Positions 40,974 to 48,718 of a stretch of DNA of 55,869 bases are shown in pieces. Position numbers and translations under genes: made by a program. Source of the DNA: Deltaproteobacteria bacterium (GTDB lineage: Bacteria > Myxococcota > SpSt-1050 > JACRCP01); assembly GCA_016218965.1 (NCBI GenBank), contig JACRCP010000287.1, forward strand, positions 1 through 55,869. Reading direction: 5' to 3'. Position 1 is the stretch's first letter; the number at the start of each line of letters is the position of its first letter. Under the pieces are notes generated by a model. That model was not told the origin of the DNA and ran no database searches. It worked only from the letters and a program-made list of their open reading frames with translations.

Positions 40974-43093
40974 TTTCTTTTCTCGGGCGCACCCTTGTCC
41001 GCGGGCGGCGGGACAAGCTCGTAGGCCAGGCGGCCGAATTCGTAGACCTTTCGGATCGCCTCGATGATGCCTTTGGAATGCACCGACACGGCGCGGGCCT
41101 TTTCGTCGGAGTAGAGATAACGGAGGATGAACCCCTGTATGTTCCCGTCAAAGATGATCCCGACGATCTCTTTGTTGCGGTTGATGACCGGGCTTCCGGA
41201 GTTTCCTCCAACGATGTCGGCGGTCGAAACGAAGTTTAGGGGCACCGAGAGGTCGACCGCGGCCTTTTTGTCGTGCCAGCGCTTCGGAAGGTCAAACGGC
41301 GGCTTCCCCGCAAAATCGGCGTTCCGGGCGAAAAGACCGTAAAAAGACGTCGTGGGCGCGACGATCGTCCCCTCGGCCTCGTAGCCCTTGACCGTCCCGA
41401 ACGTGATCCGCGGGGTAAACGTCGCGTCGGGCGGCACGCCTTTTCCGAACACCACAAACCGCGCGTCCTGCAGGCGCTTTCCCTGCGACCGCTCGACGCT
41501 CTGGACCCTGTCCTCGTAGGTCTTCCGAAGTTCCCGAAGTATCGGTTCGATCTTGAGGGCCAGATCGAGCATCGGGTCGGAGAGCTTCGAGAGGTACTCC
41601 AAACGCTCCTTCGCCGGCAGCTTCCCGGCGTTTGTCACGATCTCCTTTCGAAAGGCCGCGTCGTAGAGTTTCGTTCCCTCAACGCACTTCTTTATGACCT
41701 CATCCTCGGGCCGCCCGGCGAGCGCAGCGGCCACAAACGGGTCGTTGCTCCCGAGTTTTTCGGAGGCGTCCGAAAACGAGGCCAAAAGCACTGTCTTTTC
41801 GACACCCTGGTAGATGGGCGCGTTCGAATAGAGCTGGAGTTCGAGCGAGGCAAGCGCCGAGTCCCGGTATTCTTCGAACCGTTCCTCGTTGGGCCTTTGC
41901 TTCTCCTCGAGCATCTGTACGATCGTGAACGCCCGCCACAGGAGGTCCGAGCGCATCACCGGCGTGAACGAGTGGTAGCGCCTCAGGAAGAACGAAGCCT
42001 GGATCTTCTGGGCGGCCGCGGTCCTGGCAATCGCGTCCCTGACCGCCGCCCCAACCTTCGGGTCCTTCGCCGCGGCCGCCTTGACGAACGCGGCCTCGTC
42101 CTTTTTCTTGCGCGCGAGAAGCGAGCCGTCCTTGAACTCGATCACGGTCCATCGCCACGCCTTGAGCGAGTTCTCATACCCGAAGATGTGCTCCTTCACC
42201 TGCCGGAGGTTCTCCTCTCCCCCGTGGCCGTACGCCTTGAGCGCCTTGACCATTTTCTCGAGCGCATCGAGCCGCACCGGGATGAACTGTGACCGCTCGA
42301 AGTCGAGCTGGGCGTGGGTCATGAGGCGCCCGGTGCTCCCCGGGTTCCCGATCACGAAAACGAGGTCTCCGTCAGCCGCCCCCTCGGCGCTCCACGCAAA
42401 GTGGTGCGGCGGGTGATACGGTTTGCCCTCCTCGTACACGCGGAAAAAGCTCACGTCGAGGTCGTAGCGCGGGTAGGTGAAGTTGTCCGGGTCGCCGCCG
42501 AAGAACGCCATCTGCTGCTCGGGGGCGAAGACCAGCCGGACGTCGGTGTGCTTGCGGTACCTGTGGAGGACGTACTGCCCCCCGCCGTAGAGCGCCACGA
42601 CGTTGCACCGATGGCCGGTCTTTTCGTTGCACTCCTTCTCGACGGTGGCCGAGGCCTTCTTGCGCGCCTTTTCGGCATCGGTGTCGTTTTTGGCCCCCTT
42701 GGCGGCCGAGGTCACCTTTTCGGTCACATCCTCGAGCGCCACGAGGACGTTGAGCTCCAGGTCCGGGCACTTCGCCTCGTCCTCGGGTTTCGCGGCGACG
42801 TAGCCGTCTTTCACGTAGTCCTTCTGCGGCGTCGAGAGCTTCTGTATGCAGTCGAACCCCACATGATGGTTGGTCATCACGAGGCCGGTCCGCGAAACGA
42901 ACGACCCGCTCCCGCCGTTGTTGAACCTCAAGGCGGCCTGCATCACGTGGTCGAACCACTTGTCGTCGGTTTTGAACTTGTGGGCCTTTTCGAGCGCCTC
43001 GCGCGGCGGGTTGTCAAACGTGTACATCCCCTCGTCGGCAAGGGCGGGGGGACAGAACAGGACCAACGAAGTCAACGCGACCGCACGCATCAT
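40946..43093 (-). CDS. S46-family dipeptidyl peptidase (DPP7/DPP11-like)
   Basis: This 715-residue serine exopeptidase releases dipeptides from oligopeptides, normally in the periplasm. The signal peptide is MMRAVALTSLVLFCPPALAD. The chymotrypsin-like triad is visible as TNHHVGFDC (His76/77) and GGNSGSPVINRNKEIVGI (Ser632), with GGDPDNFTYPRYDLD in between. A long helical domain is inserted between the halves, as in the family. The specificity segment IIFDGNIQGFILRYLYSDEK does not let me choose between DPP7 and DPP11. The start at 43093 is favoured by the signal peptide. An overlap joins it to the DUF1460 gene. Confidence 0.94.
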   Translation of the reverse strand: MMRAVALTSLVLFCPPALADEGMYTFDNPPREALEKAHKFKTDDKWFDHVMQAALRFNNGGSGSFVSRTGLVMTNHHVGFDCIQKLSTPQKDYVKDGYVAAKPEDEAKCPDLELNVLVALEDVTEKVTSAAKGAKNDTDAEKARKKASATVEKECNEKTGHRCNVVALYGGGQYVLHRYRKHTDVRLVFAPEQQMAFFGGDPDNFTYPRYDLDVSFFRVYEEGKPYHPPHHFAWSAEGAADGDLVFVIGNPGSTGRLMTHAQLDFERSQFIPVRLDALEKMVKALKAYGHGGEENLRQVKEHIFGYENSLKAWRWTVIEFKDGSLLARKKKDEAAFVKAAAAKDPKVGAAVRDAIARTAAAQKIQASFFLRRYHSFTPVMRSDLLWRAFTIVQMLEEKQRPNEERFEEYRDSALASLELQLYSNAPIYQGVEKTVLLASFSDASEKLGSNDPFVAAALAGRPEDEVIKKCVEGTKLYDAAFRKEIVTNAGKLPAKERLEYLSKLSDPMLDLALKIEPILRELRKTYEDRVQSVERSQGKRLQDARFVVFGKGVPPDATFTPRITFGTVKGYEAEGTIVAPTTSFYGLFARNADFAGKPPFDLPKRWHDKKAAVDLSVPLNFVSTADIVGGNSGSPVINRNKEIVGIIFDGNIQGFILRYLYSDEKARAVSVHSKGIIEAIRKVYEFGRLAYELVPPPADKGAPEKRKWTVPERVK

Positions 43094-43137
43094 GGGTTTG
43101 CCTCGACGTTGAAAAGGAGAACCGAGCGCCTTGCGAT

Positions 43138-43218
43138 GGGTGCCACGGACAAGCGCAACTTGTCCGTGTGAGCCGGGTTTTCGGAGGCACGGACAAACCG
43201 GGTTTGTCCGTGGCACCC
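43138..43218. repeat. GGGTGCCACGGACAA double-hairpin repeat, copy 4
   Basis: Outer arms at 43138-43152 and 43204-43218 are perfect 15-base inverted repeats. The inner hairpins are CACGGACAAG-CGCAA-CTTGTCCGTG without mismatch and CACGGACAAAC-CG-GGTTTGTCCGTG without mismatch. It lies in the 220-base gap between the PPIase and S46 peptidase genes. Confidence 0.9.
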
Positions 43219-43313
43219 TCCGGACCCACCGCCCACCGCCCAACAACCGACCCACTCCTTCGGTCACCCTCTCCGCGTCAGAGAGGGCCGGGGTGAGGTT
43301 CACCGCCTTGCGC

Positions 43314-44279
43314 TCACTTCCCCTTCGGCGCGGTCGGCGCGGGGGGCCTCGGCTGCTGGGCCGGGACGGCCTTGGGCAGCGGCTGCTGGGGCGGAGGCGG
43401 GGCTTTGGGCCCGGCCACGAACTCGTCGTTTACCGACACCTTGGTCTGCTCGCGCAGGTTCTTTAAAAACCCGTTGTACGCCTCCTGGCGTTTCATGGCC
43501 TGGAGCCTCGCCTTGAGCGAGTCCTTGACCTGGTCGATTGTTTTTTCCTCGGGCGGGATCTTCTTGACGAACTTCATGACGTGGAAACCCTGCGAGGTCT
43601 TCACGGGACCGATGATCTGGCCGGGCTTTTTGGCGGCCGCCGCGTCGGCGAAAAGCTCCTGCCGCATGTCTTTTGTGAACTCCGGCAGATCGCCCGAGCG
43701 CTCCTTGGTGTACGGGTCTACCGATTTTTCGCGGGCGAGCGCCGCGAAGTCCGCGCCCTTGTTGAGCTGGGCGACGACGGCCTTCGCCTCGTCTTCCTTT
43801 GCGAGCACGATGTCAAGGACTTTGACCCTCTCGGGCTGTCTGAACTCGGCGGGGTGCCCGTCGAAGTACTTCTGGACGTCGGCGTCCGTCACCTGCGTCT
43901 CTCCCTTCAGGATGTCTTCCATGAGACCGTCTTTTAGGAGCTGGCGCCGATAGTTGTCGATCTTCTGGACGACGTCCGGCCGTTTGTCCACCCCGCGCCG
44001 CTTCGCCTCGTCCTCGATGAGAAAGCCCTCGACGAGGTTGTCCACAATGTACTTGCGCCCCTGCGGGGTCTGCGTCCACGCGCGGTGCTGCTGCGGAAGC
44101 TTGTCGACCTCGGTCTGGAACGCCGCGGTGTTGATCACATGGTCGCCCACGACGGCGACGTTGTCGCCGGTCGCCTCGGCCTTGACCGCCTTCGACTCGT
44201 CGGCCGTCTTTGCCTTCTCGGCCGGACACCCCAAAAGCGCCACAGCGAGAATCGTGAGGATGAGGATTGTTCTTCGCAT
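43314..44279 (-). CDS. Peptidyl-prolyl isomerase lipoprotein (parvulin, PrsA/SurA-like)
   Basis: The product has 321 residues with a signal MRRTILILTILAVALLGC ending in a lipobox. A SurA-like helical N-terminal domain (QTEVDKLPQQHRAWTQTPQG) precedes one parvulin domain at about 160-260 (VKVLDIVLAKEDEAKAVVAQ, then GDLPEFTKDMRQELFADAA and KTSQGFHVMKFVKK). The C-terminal tail is Pro/Gln-rich (PPPPQQPLPKAVPAQQPRPP). It should assist folding of exported proteins. The start at 44279 has GAGGGAG upstream. The 3' end is 220 bases from the S46 peptidase start. Confidence 0.92.
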   Translation of the reverse strand: MRRTILILTILAVALLGCPAEKAKTADESKAVKAEATGDNVAVVGDHVINTAAFQTEVDKLPQQHRAWTQTPQGRKYIVDNLVEGFLIEDEAKRRGVDKRPDVVQKIDNYRRQLLKDGLMEDILKGETQVTDADVQKYFDGHPAEFRQPERVKVLDIVLAKEDEAKAVVAQLNKGADFAALAREKSVDPYTKERSGDLPEFTKDMRQELFADAAAAKKPGQIIGPVKTSQGFHVMKFVKKIPPEEKTIDQVKDSLKARLQAMKRQEAYNGFLKNLREQTKVSVNDEFVAGPKAPPPPQQPLPKAVPAQQPRPPAPTAPKGK

Positions 44280-44324
44280 GTCGTTTTCTCCCTCGGAAGT
44301 CGTTTTCAAGGCGCTGACTTACCA

Positions 44325-45905
44325 CTACTCCCCGGTCCCTGCAAGTTCCTTTGCGCCGGAGAGGCCGCGCCACGTCATGAGCTTGGCCGCTCCGCCCTCG
44401 ACCAGCACGAACGTGTTGCCCATGACCTGTTCGGCGGCGGCCTTGAGGTCTATGTTCTGGACCCACGTTCCGGAGTTGACGAACACGCCGCCGTGCGAAA
44501 CGTGCTCGATGCGCGCGACGTGCGTGTGCCCGAACACCACCGTACGAACGCCCGCGAGCTTGAGCATCTTGGCCGCCACGCGCACCTCGTCGGCGTTCTC
44601 GTCGCCCGGCCGCGCGCGCGGCTCGTCAATCGAAAAGCGGATGGTGCGATCGGCGTCGTAGAAGAAATAAATGACCACCGCGATCACGACCGGGATCCAG
44701 AAGAACCTCACGACGCCAAAGAGAAAGAGCCCGGCGGCGAGAAAGATCAGCATCCGGTAGATGAAGATGGTGGTGTAGATGTAGAAGTTAAGCCTCAGCA
44801 GGTAGTATCTGACGGCCTTCGCCACGAGATACACCCCGACCGAGCCTGCGACGAACATGAGGAACCGAAGCCCCTCCTTGCCCACGTACGAGAGCGACGT
44901 GAGAAGCGACATCTTTTTCTCGACGTCAAAGACGAAGAGCCCGCGCACCAGGAGATAGACCAGCATGAAAAAGACCGTGAGCGTCGTGAGCCGCCCGAAG
45001 TGCGAGAGCATCGTCTCCTGGACCGAGACCTTCTCGGGGGCCGACTCGGTCCCCGTCCGCCGCGGCCGGTAGTGGCGGACGAAGAAGGTCGAGAGGTCCC
45101 TCTTGAGCACCGAGGCCGCGAGGTCGTAGAAGAAGTCGAACTTCAGAAACCAGAACGTCGGCCGCCGCGCGGCGACGACGGCTATCGTGTCTCCCATCGG
45201 GCGCACCTTGTCGACAAACGGGAACTCGCCCTCGACCCGGTTCCAAAAGGTCTTGACGAAGATCGATCCGAACGGCGTTTCGAGTATGCGCTTGTCGCGG
45301 TCGACGAACGGCTCGGAGAAACTGTGAAACGAATTCCAGCGGTCGAGCTGGTTTCCGTGCTCGATGTAGAGCCCCTGCCCTTCGTCCCAGATCCCGTAGG
45401 CCGGGAAATCGACGCGCGTGCCCGCCTCGTCCCCCAGTTCCTTGACGATGCGCTTCTTCACGCCCTCGAACGCCAGCTCTATGTCGTGGTTGCCCTTGAG
45501 GATGGAAAGCCGGTTGTCGGGGCCGGCCAGGACAAGCTCTTTTAACGCCGCGAAAAAGCGCGGATGCCGCTCGATGGTCTTTTCGAGCGCCACCACGGCC
45601 TGGCCTTCGCTGTAGGTGATCGGGTGGACGCTTTCGAGCTTGTGCTCAAGGCGGTGCTGGTCCTCGGTGAGCCGTCGGCCGTCGGCCTGCAAAAAGTCGA
45701 GGAAGTCGCCGTTCAGCACGAGCCTGACGGCCTTCCCCCGCGCGGAGTAGTACCGGAGGAAGTCGCCGAACTCCTCGTCGGCCTTGAAGTCGTCGAGCTC
45801 TTCCTCGGACGAGAGGTGCAGGTCCGAGACGATGAGGTAGGTGTACTCCACCCCGGCGGGCGCCGGAGGCCGGGTTTTCGCGGTGTCGGTCGCGGTTGAT
45901 TCCAT
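44325..45905 (-). CDS. Metallophosphoesterase interrupted by a membrane segment
   Basis: The product has 526 residues. The calcineurin-like metal-binding motifs are all present: SDLHLS near residue 27, NGDFLDF near 65, KGNHDIEL near 138, EHGNQLDR near 182, and FGHTHVARIEH only near 467. About 180 residues between the fourth and fifth motifs are not phosphoesterase-like. They contain four or five hydrophobic helices (LTTLTVFFMLVYLLVRGLFV, FLMFVAGSVGVYLVAKAV, MLIFLAAGLFLFGVV, FFWIPVVIAVVIYFFY). A split catalytic domain anchored by an inserted membrane bundle is unusual. The substrate may be a lipid pyrophosphate or nucleotide, but this is a guess. Confidence 0.88.
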   Translation of the reverse strand: MESTATDTAKTRPPAPAGVEYTYLIVSDLHLSSEEELDDFKADEEFGDFLRYYSARGKAVRLVLNGDFLDFLQADGRRLTEDQHRLEHKLESVHPITYSEGQAVVALEKTIERHPRFFAALKELVLAGPDNRLSILKGNHDIELAFEGVKKRIVKELGDEAGTRVDFPAYGIWDEGQGLYIEHGNQLDRWNSFHSFSEPFVDRDKRILETPFGSIFVKTFWNRVEGEFPFVDKVRPMGDTIAVVAARRPTFWFLKFDFFYDLAASVLKRDLSTFFVRHYRPRRTGTESAPEKVSVQETMLSHFGRLTTLTVFFMLVYLLVRGLFVFDVEKKMSLLTSLSYVGKEGLRFLMFVAGSVGVYLVAKAVRYYLLRLNFYIYTTIFIYRMLIFLAAGLFLFGVVRFFWIPVVIAVVIYFFYDADRTIRFSIDEPRARPGDENADEVRVAAKMLKLAGVRTVVFGHTHVARIEHVSHGGVFVNSGTWVQNIDLKAAAEQVMGNTFVLVEGGAAKLMTWRGLSGAKELAGTGE

Positions 45906-45916
45906 AGAGCGGGCGT

Positions 45917-45945
45917 AACATAACAGGCCGGATCGAAACGGTCAA
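45917..45945 (-). promoter_or_regulatory. Promoter of the metallophosphoesterase gene
   Basis: On the minus strand TTGACC (45945-45940), 17 bases and TATGTT (45922-45917) are followed after 11 bases by the ATG at 45905. The transcript would start only about five bases before the start codon, and no binding site is visible. A nearly leaderless message is likely. Confidence 0.45.
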
Positions 45946-46046
45946 AGGCAAAGGCGTCAAGACAAAGGCGTCAACGCGATTTACAACGGATGCACAGACT
46001 GGTAATCTGCGCATGGCGATCAGCGCACAGACAAGGAGGGGTCCCA

Positions 46047-46829
46047 GTGGAGTGGTACTACGCCGAAGCCGACAGGAAGATGGGCCCCGTTGGTGAGGAT
46101 GAGTTGAAAAGGCTTTTGGCCGAGGGGATGGTCGGCGGCGGCACCATGGTATGGCGCCAGGGGATGAGCGCCTGGGCGGAGTTGGGAACCGTCCTGCCGG
46201 ACCTCGCATCGTCCGCCCCTGCGGCGCCCGGGGCCGCCACGGCCGGCATCACGTGCAGTCAGTGCGGCCGCCGGTTCCCGCCGGGCGAGGTGATAAAGCT
46301 CAGCGGCACCTGGGTGTGCGCCGCCTGCAAGCCCATCTTCGTTCAGAGGCTCAAGGAGGGCGCCGCGCTGCCCGGTATCGCCCAGTACGCGGGCTTCTGG
46401 ATCCGTTTCGCGGCGAAGATCATCGACGGGATGATCCTTGCCGTCCCGAACTTCGTCGTGATGGCGCTGACGGCGATTCTGACCGGCACGGTCATGAAAG
46501 CGGCCGGCATGGCGGACGCCGTCACCGCGGTGGTCGCGGTCCTGGTGAACTGGACGTTCCAACTCGGCCTTCCCGTCGTCTACAACACGTTCTTCGTCGG
46601 GAGGTTCGCCGCCACGCCGGGCAAGATGGCGTGCGGCCTGCAAGTGATACTGCCCGGCGGGGGAAAGGTGAGCTACGCCCGGGCCTTCGGACGGTGTTTC
46701 GCCGAGTGGGTCAGCGGTTTCACCCTGGGCATCGGCTACATCATCGCCGGGTTCGACCGTGAGAAGCGGGCCCTTCACGACCATATCTGCGGCACCCGGG
46801 TCGCAAAAAAACAACGCGCCGCGGGTTGA
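46047..46829 (+). CDS. GYF-domain, zinc-ribbon and RDD membrane protein
   Basis: The product has 260 residues. An N-terminal GYF-like (DUF4339) domain reads VEWYYAEADRKMGPVGEDEL then MVWRQGMSAW. A zinc ribbon follows (CSQCGRRFPPGEVI then WVCAAC). Then comes an RDD domain at about 115-250 (GFWIRFAAKIIDGMILAVPN, GRFAATPGKMACGLQVI, DREKRALHDHICGTRVA) with three membrane helices. The GTG at 46047 is chosen for its AGGAGG 10 bases upstream. It is the first gene of a ten-gene operon that runs to 55577 with gaps of 13 bases or less. Likely an inner-membrane accessory of the MoxR system. Confidence 0.9.
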   Translation: MEWYYAEADRKMGPVGEDELKRLLAEGMVGGGTMVWRQGMSAWAELGTVLPDLASSAPAAPGAATAGITCSQCGRRFPPGEVIKLSGTWVCAACKPIFVQRLKEGAALPGIAQYAGFWIRFAAKIIDGMILAVPNFVVMALTAILTGTVMKAAGMADAVTAVVAVLVNWTFQLGLPVVYNTFFVGRFAATPGKMACGLQVILPGGGKVSYARAFGRCFAEWVSGFTLGIGYIIAGFDREKRALHDHICGTRVAKKQRAAG

Positions 46830-46834
46830 GCCCA

Positions 46835-47401
46835 GTGCCGATCTCCTGTACCAGATGCGGCTCGCCGCTCCCCGCCGGGATCTTCAACACCGAAAATGCC
46901 GAGGACTGCCCTTCGTGCGGCGCCCGGACCCGGATCGACGTGTTCCCCGCCCTGTTTCGGGGGATCGGACCGGCGCCGGCGGCCCAAGGGGTTTCGGGCG
47001 AAATGGAGGCGAGCTGTTTTTTCCACGAGGGCAAGAAGGCGGTGGTCCCGTGCGAGGGCTGCGGGAGGTTCCTCTGCTCGCTTTGCGACATCGACTTCGA
47101 CGGCCGGCACCTGTGCCCGCACTGCGTTGAGGTCGGGAAGACCAAGGGCACGCTTGCGAACATCGAGACGCAGCGGGTCCTCTACGACAACGTCGCGTTG
47201 TTCATTGCGGTGGTCCCGCTGCTCGCGTGCTACTTCTTCACGTTCGTGACCGCTCCGATCGCGCTGTATGTCGCAATACGTTACTGGAACGCGCCGTCGA
47301 GCATCATCGCGCGCACGAAGGCGCGCGCCGTGGCCGCGATCGCGCTGGCGTGCCTGCAGATCGTCGTCTGGGGAATGATCCTCGTGAGAGCCGTCGCGTG
47401 A
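46835..47401 (+). CDS. Zinc-ribbon / B-box membrane protein
   Basis: The product has 188 residues. It opens with a zinc ribbon (CTRCGSPLPAGIFN then DCPSCGARTRI). A B-box-like finger follows at about 58-98 (CFFHEGKKAVVPCEGCGRFL then CSLCDIDFDGRHLCPHC). Two hydrophobic helices lie near the C-terminus (VALFIAVVPLLACYFFTFVT and AVAAIALACLQIVVWGMILV). The GTG at 46835 is five bases after the previous stop; a TTG at 46826 is an alternative. Such finger-helix proteins recur in MoxR clusters. Its role is unknown. Confidence 0.82.
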   Translation: MPISCTRCGSPLPAGIFNTENAEDCPSCGARTRIDVFPALFRGIGPAPAAQGVSGEMEASCFFHEGKKAVVPCEGCGRFLCSLCDIDFDGRHLCPHCVEVGKTKGTLANIETQRVLYDNVALFIAVVPLLACYFFTFVTAPIALYVAIRYWNAPSSIIARTKARAVAAIALACLQIVVWGMILVRAVA

Positions 47402-48399
47402 GGATGACCGTGCAATCCGGTGTCACATACAAGAGGCTCCCCGGCAGTGGGCACCATTGGGGCGGTTTCGCCAGGCTCTACGCGGGCACGGACCACCTCC
47501 TCTCGATAACCGGCCCGGTGTTCCGCGAGAAGTACAAGAGATTCTACTACCGCGACATCCAGGCCTTGCTCATCCGCAAGACGTGGGTAGGCAGAGCCGG
47601 AAACATTGGAAGCGCGGCCCTTGCGGCATTGTTCGCCCTCGCGGGAATTGCCGGCGGCGGAAACGCGCAAATCTGGTACGCGTTTGCAGGTTCGTTCTGC
47701 GTCCTGCTCATCGCAAATTCCCTGCTGGGCCCCACATGCGTGTGCCACATCAAGACCGCCGTACAGTCCGATGTCCTTCATTCGCTCAAGCGCTACAGGA
47801 CTGCGTCGAAGTTCCTGGCCCGGCTCAAGTCCCTTGTCACCGAGGTCCAGGGTACCGTGTCCCGGGAGCAGCTTCAGGCGGGCATCCCGGATGAGCCGGC
47901 CCCCGCGCCGCTCCCCGCCGGGGACCCGGCAAGGCGCGCCTACGGCGGAGGTGTCCACCGGGCGTTGTTCTTTGCGCTCTTTGTGGACGGGAGCCTGACG
48001 GCCGCATCGCTTGTGATAAGAAACGTCGCGTTCCACGTGTTGGCCACGATGGTGACGCTTGGGATGATTGCCCTGGCGGCCACGGCGCTCACGGCACAGC
48101 AAAACAGCGGCGTGGGGAGGGGCCTGCGGCAGGTCACATGGGCCGTTCTGGGGTGTCTCGTCGCGCAGGCGGTGTGGTCCACCTTCGAACAGGTGTTTTT
48201 CGCCATGACCCCGGGGAGCAGCCCGTTCAACCAGTGGGATCTCTTCCTGAAAACGGCCGAGCAGTCGCCGCTGGACTCGCCGGCCAGGACGACGGTGTAC
48301 TCCCTCGCCGCGGTCCTGGAGATTGGCCTCAGCATCGCCGGCGACGTCCTTGTCAGTCGTTTCCGCCGGGGCCGCGCGACGTCTGTTCCGGCGCCGTAG
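47398..48399 (+). CDS. Membrane protein of the MoxR operon, unknown family
   Basis: The product has 333 residues. The N-terminal 70 residues are soluble (GGFARLYAGTDHLLSITGPV then FYYRDIQALLIRKTWVG), resembling a PH-like membrane-associated domain. Five or six hydrophobic segments follow (NIGSAALAALFALAGIAGGG, IWYAFAGSFCVLLIANSLLG, VLATMVTLGMIALAATALTA, VTWAVLGCLVAQAVW and others). The GTG at 47398 overlaps the previous stop (GTGA), matching the coupling seen later in the operon; an ATG at 47404 is also possible. No family is recognised with confidence. Confidence 0.75.
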   Translation: MRMTVQSGVTYKRLPGSGHHWGGFARLYAGTDHLLSITGPVFREKYKRFYYRDIQALLIRKTWVGRAGNIGSAALAALFALAGIAGGGNAQIWYAFAGSFCVLLIANSLLGPTCVCHIKTAVQSDVLHSLKRYRTASKFLARLKSLVTEVQGTVSREQLQAGIPDEPAPAPLPAGDPARRAYGGGVHRALFFALFVDGSLTAASLVIRNVAFHVLATMVTLGMIALAATALTAQQNSGVGRGLRQVTWAVLGCLVAQAVWSTFEQVFFAMTPGSSPFNQWDLFLKTAEQSPLDSPARTTVYSLAAVLEIGLSIAGDVLVSRFRRGRATSVPAP

Positions 48400-48412
48400 A
48401 CCAAGGGGACGC

Positions 48413-48718
48413 ATGGCAGAGATATCGAGTCTGCGCTGCAACAATCACCCGGATCGCGAGGCGGTCGCCCGGTGCCCCGACTGCCGCCAGTCGTACTGCC
48501 GCGAATGCGTCACCGAGCACGAGGACCGGGTGCTCTGCGCCGCCTGCCTGGGAAGGCTCACGGGCGTGCACCGGGTGGGGACGCGACGCCCAGGCTGGAT
48601 TGTCTTTACGATCCGGTGCGCCGCCGGGTTCCTGCTGGCGTGGTCGTGTTTCTACCTTTTCGGCCGTATCCTGCTTCTCGTGCCGAACTCATTTCATGAG
48701 GGACACATTTGGCAGTAG
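48413..48718 (+). CDS. Small B-box zinc-finger membrane protein
   Basis: The product has 101 residues. The B-box-type zinc finger CNNHPDREAVARCPDCRQSY followed by CRECVTEHEDRVLCAACLGR occupies residues 9-49. One or two membrane helices follow (WIVFTIRCAAGFLLAWSCFY then LFGRILLLV). AAGGGGAC precedes the ATG at 48413. It overlaps the next gene by 10 bases. It probably recruits or stabilises a partner at the membrane; this is inference from domain type. Confidence 0.85.
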   Translation: MAEISSLRCNNHPDREAVARCPDCRQSYCRECVTEHEDRVLCAACLGRLTGVHRVGTRRPGWIVFTIRCAAGFLLAWSCFYLFGRILLLVPNSFHEGHIWQ

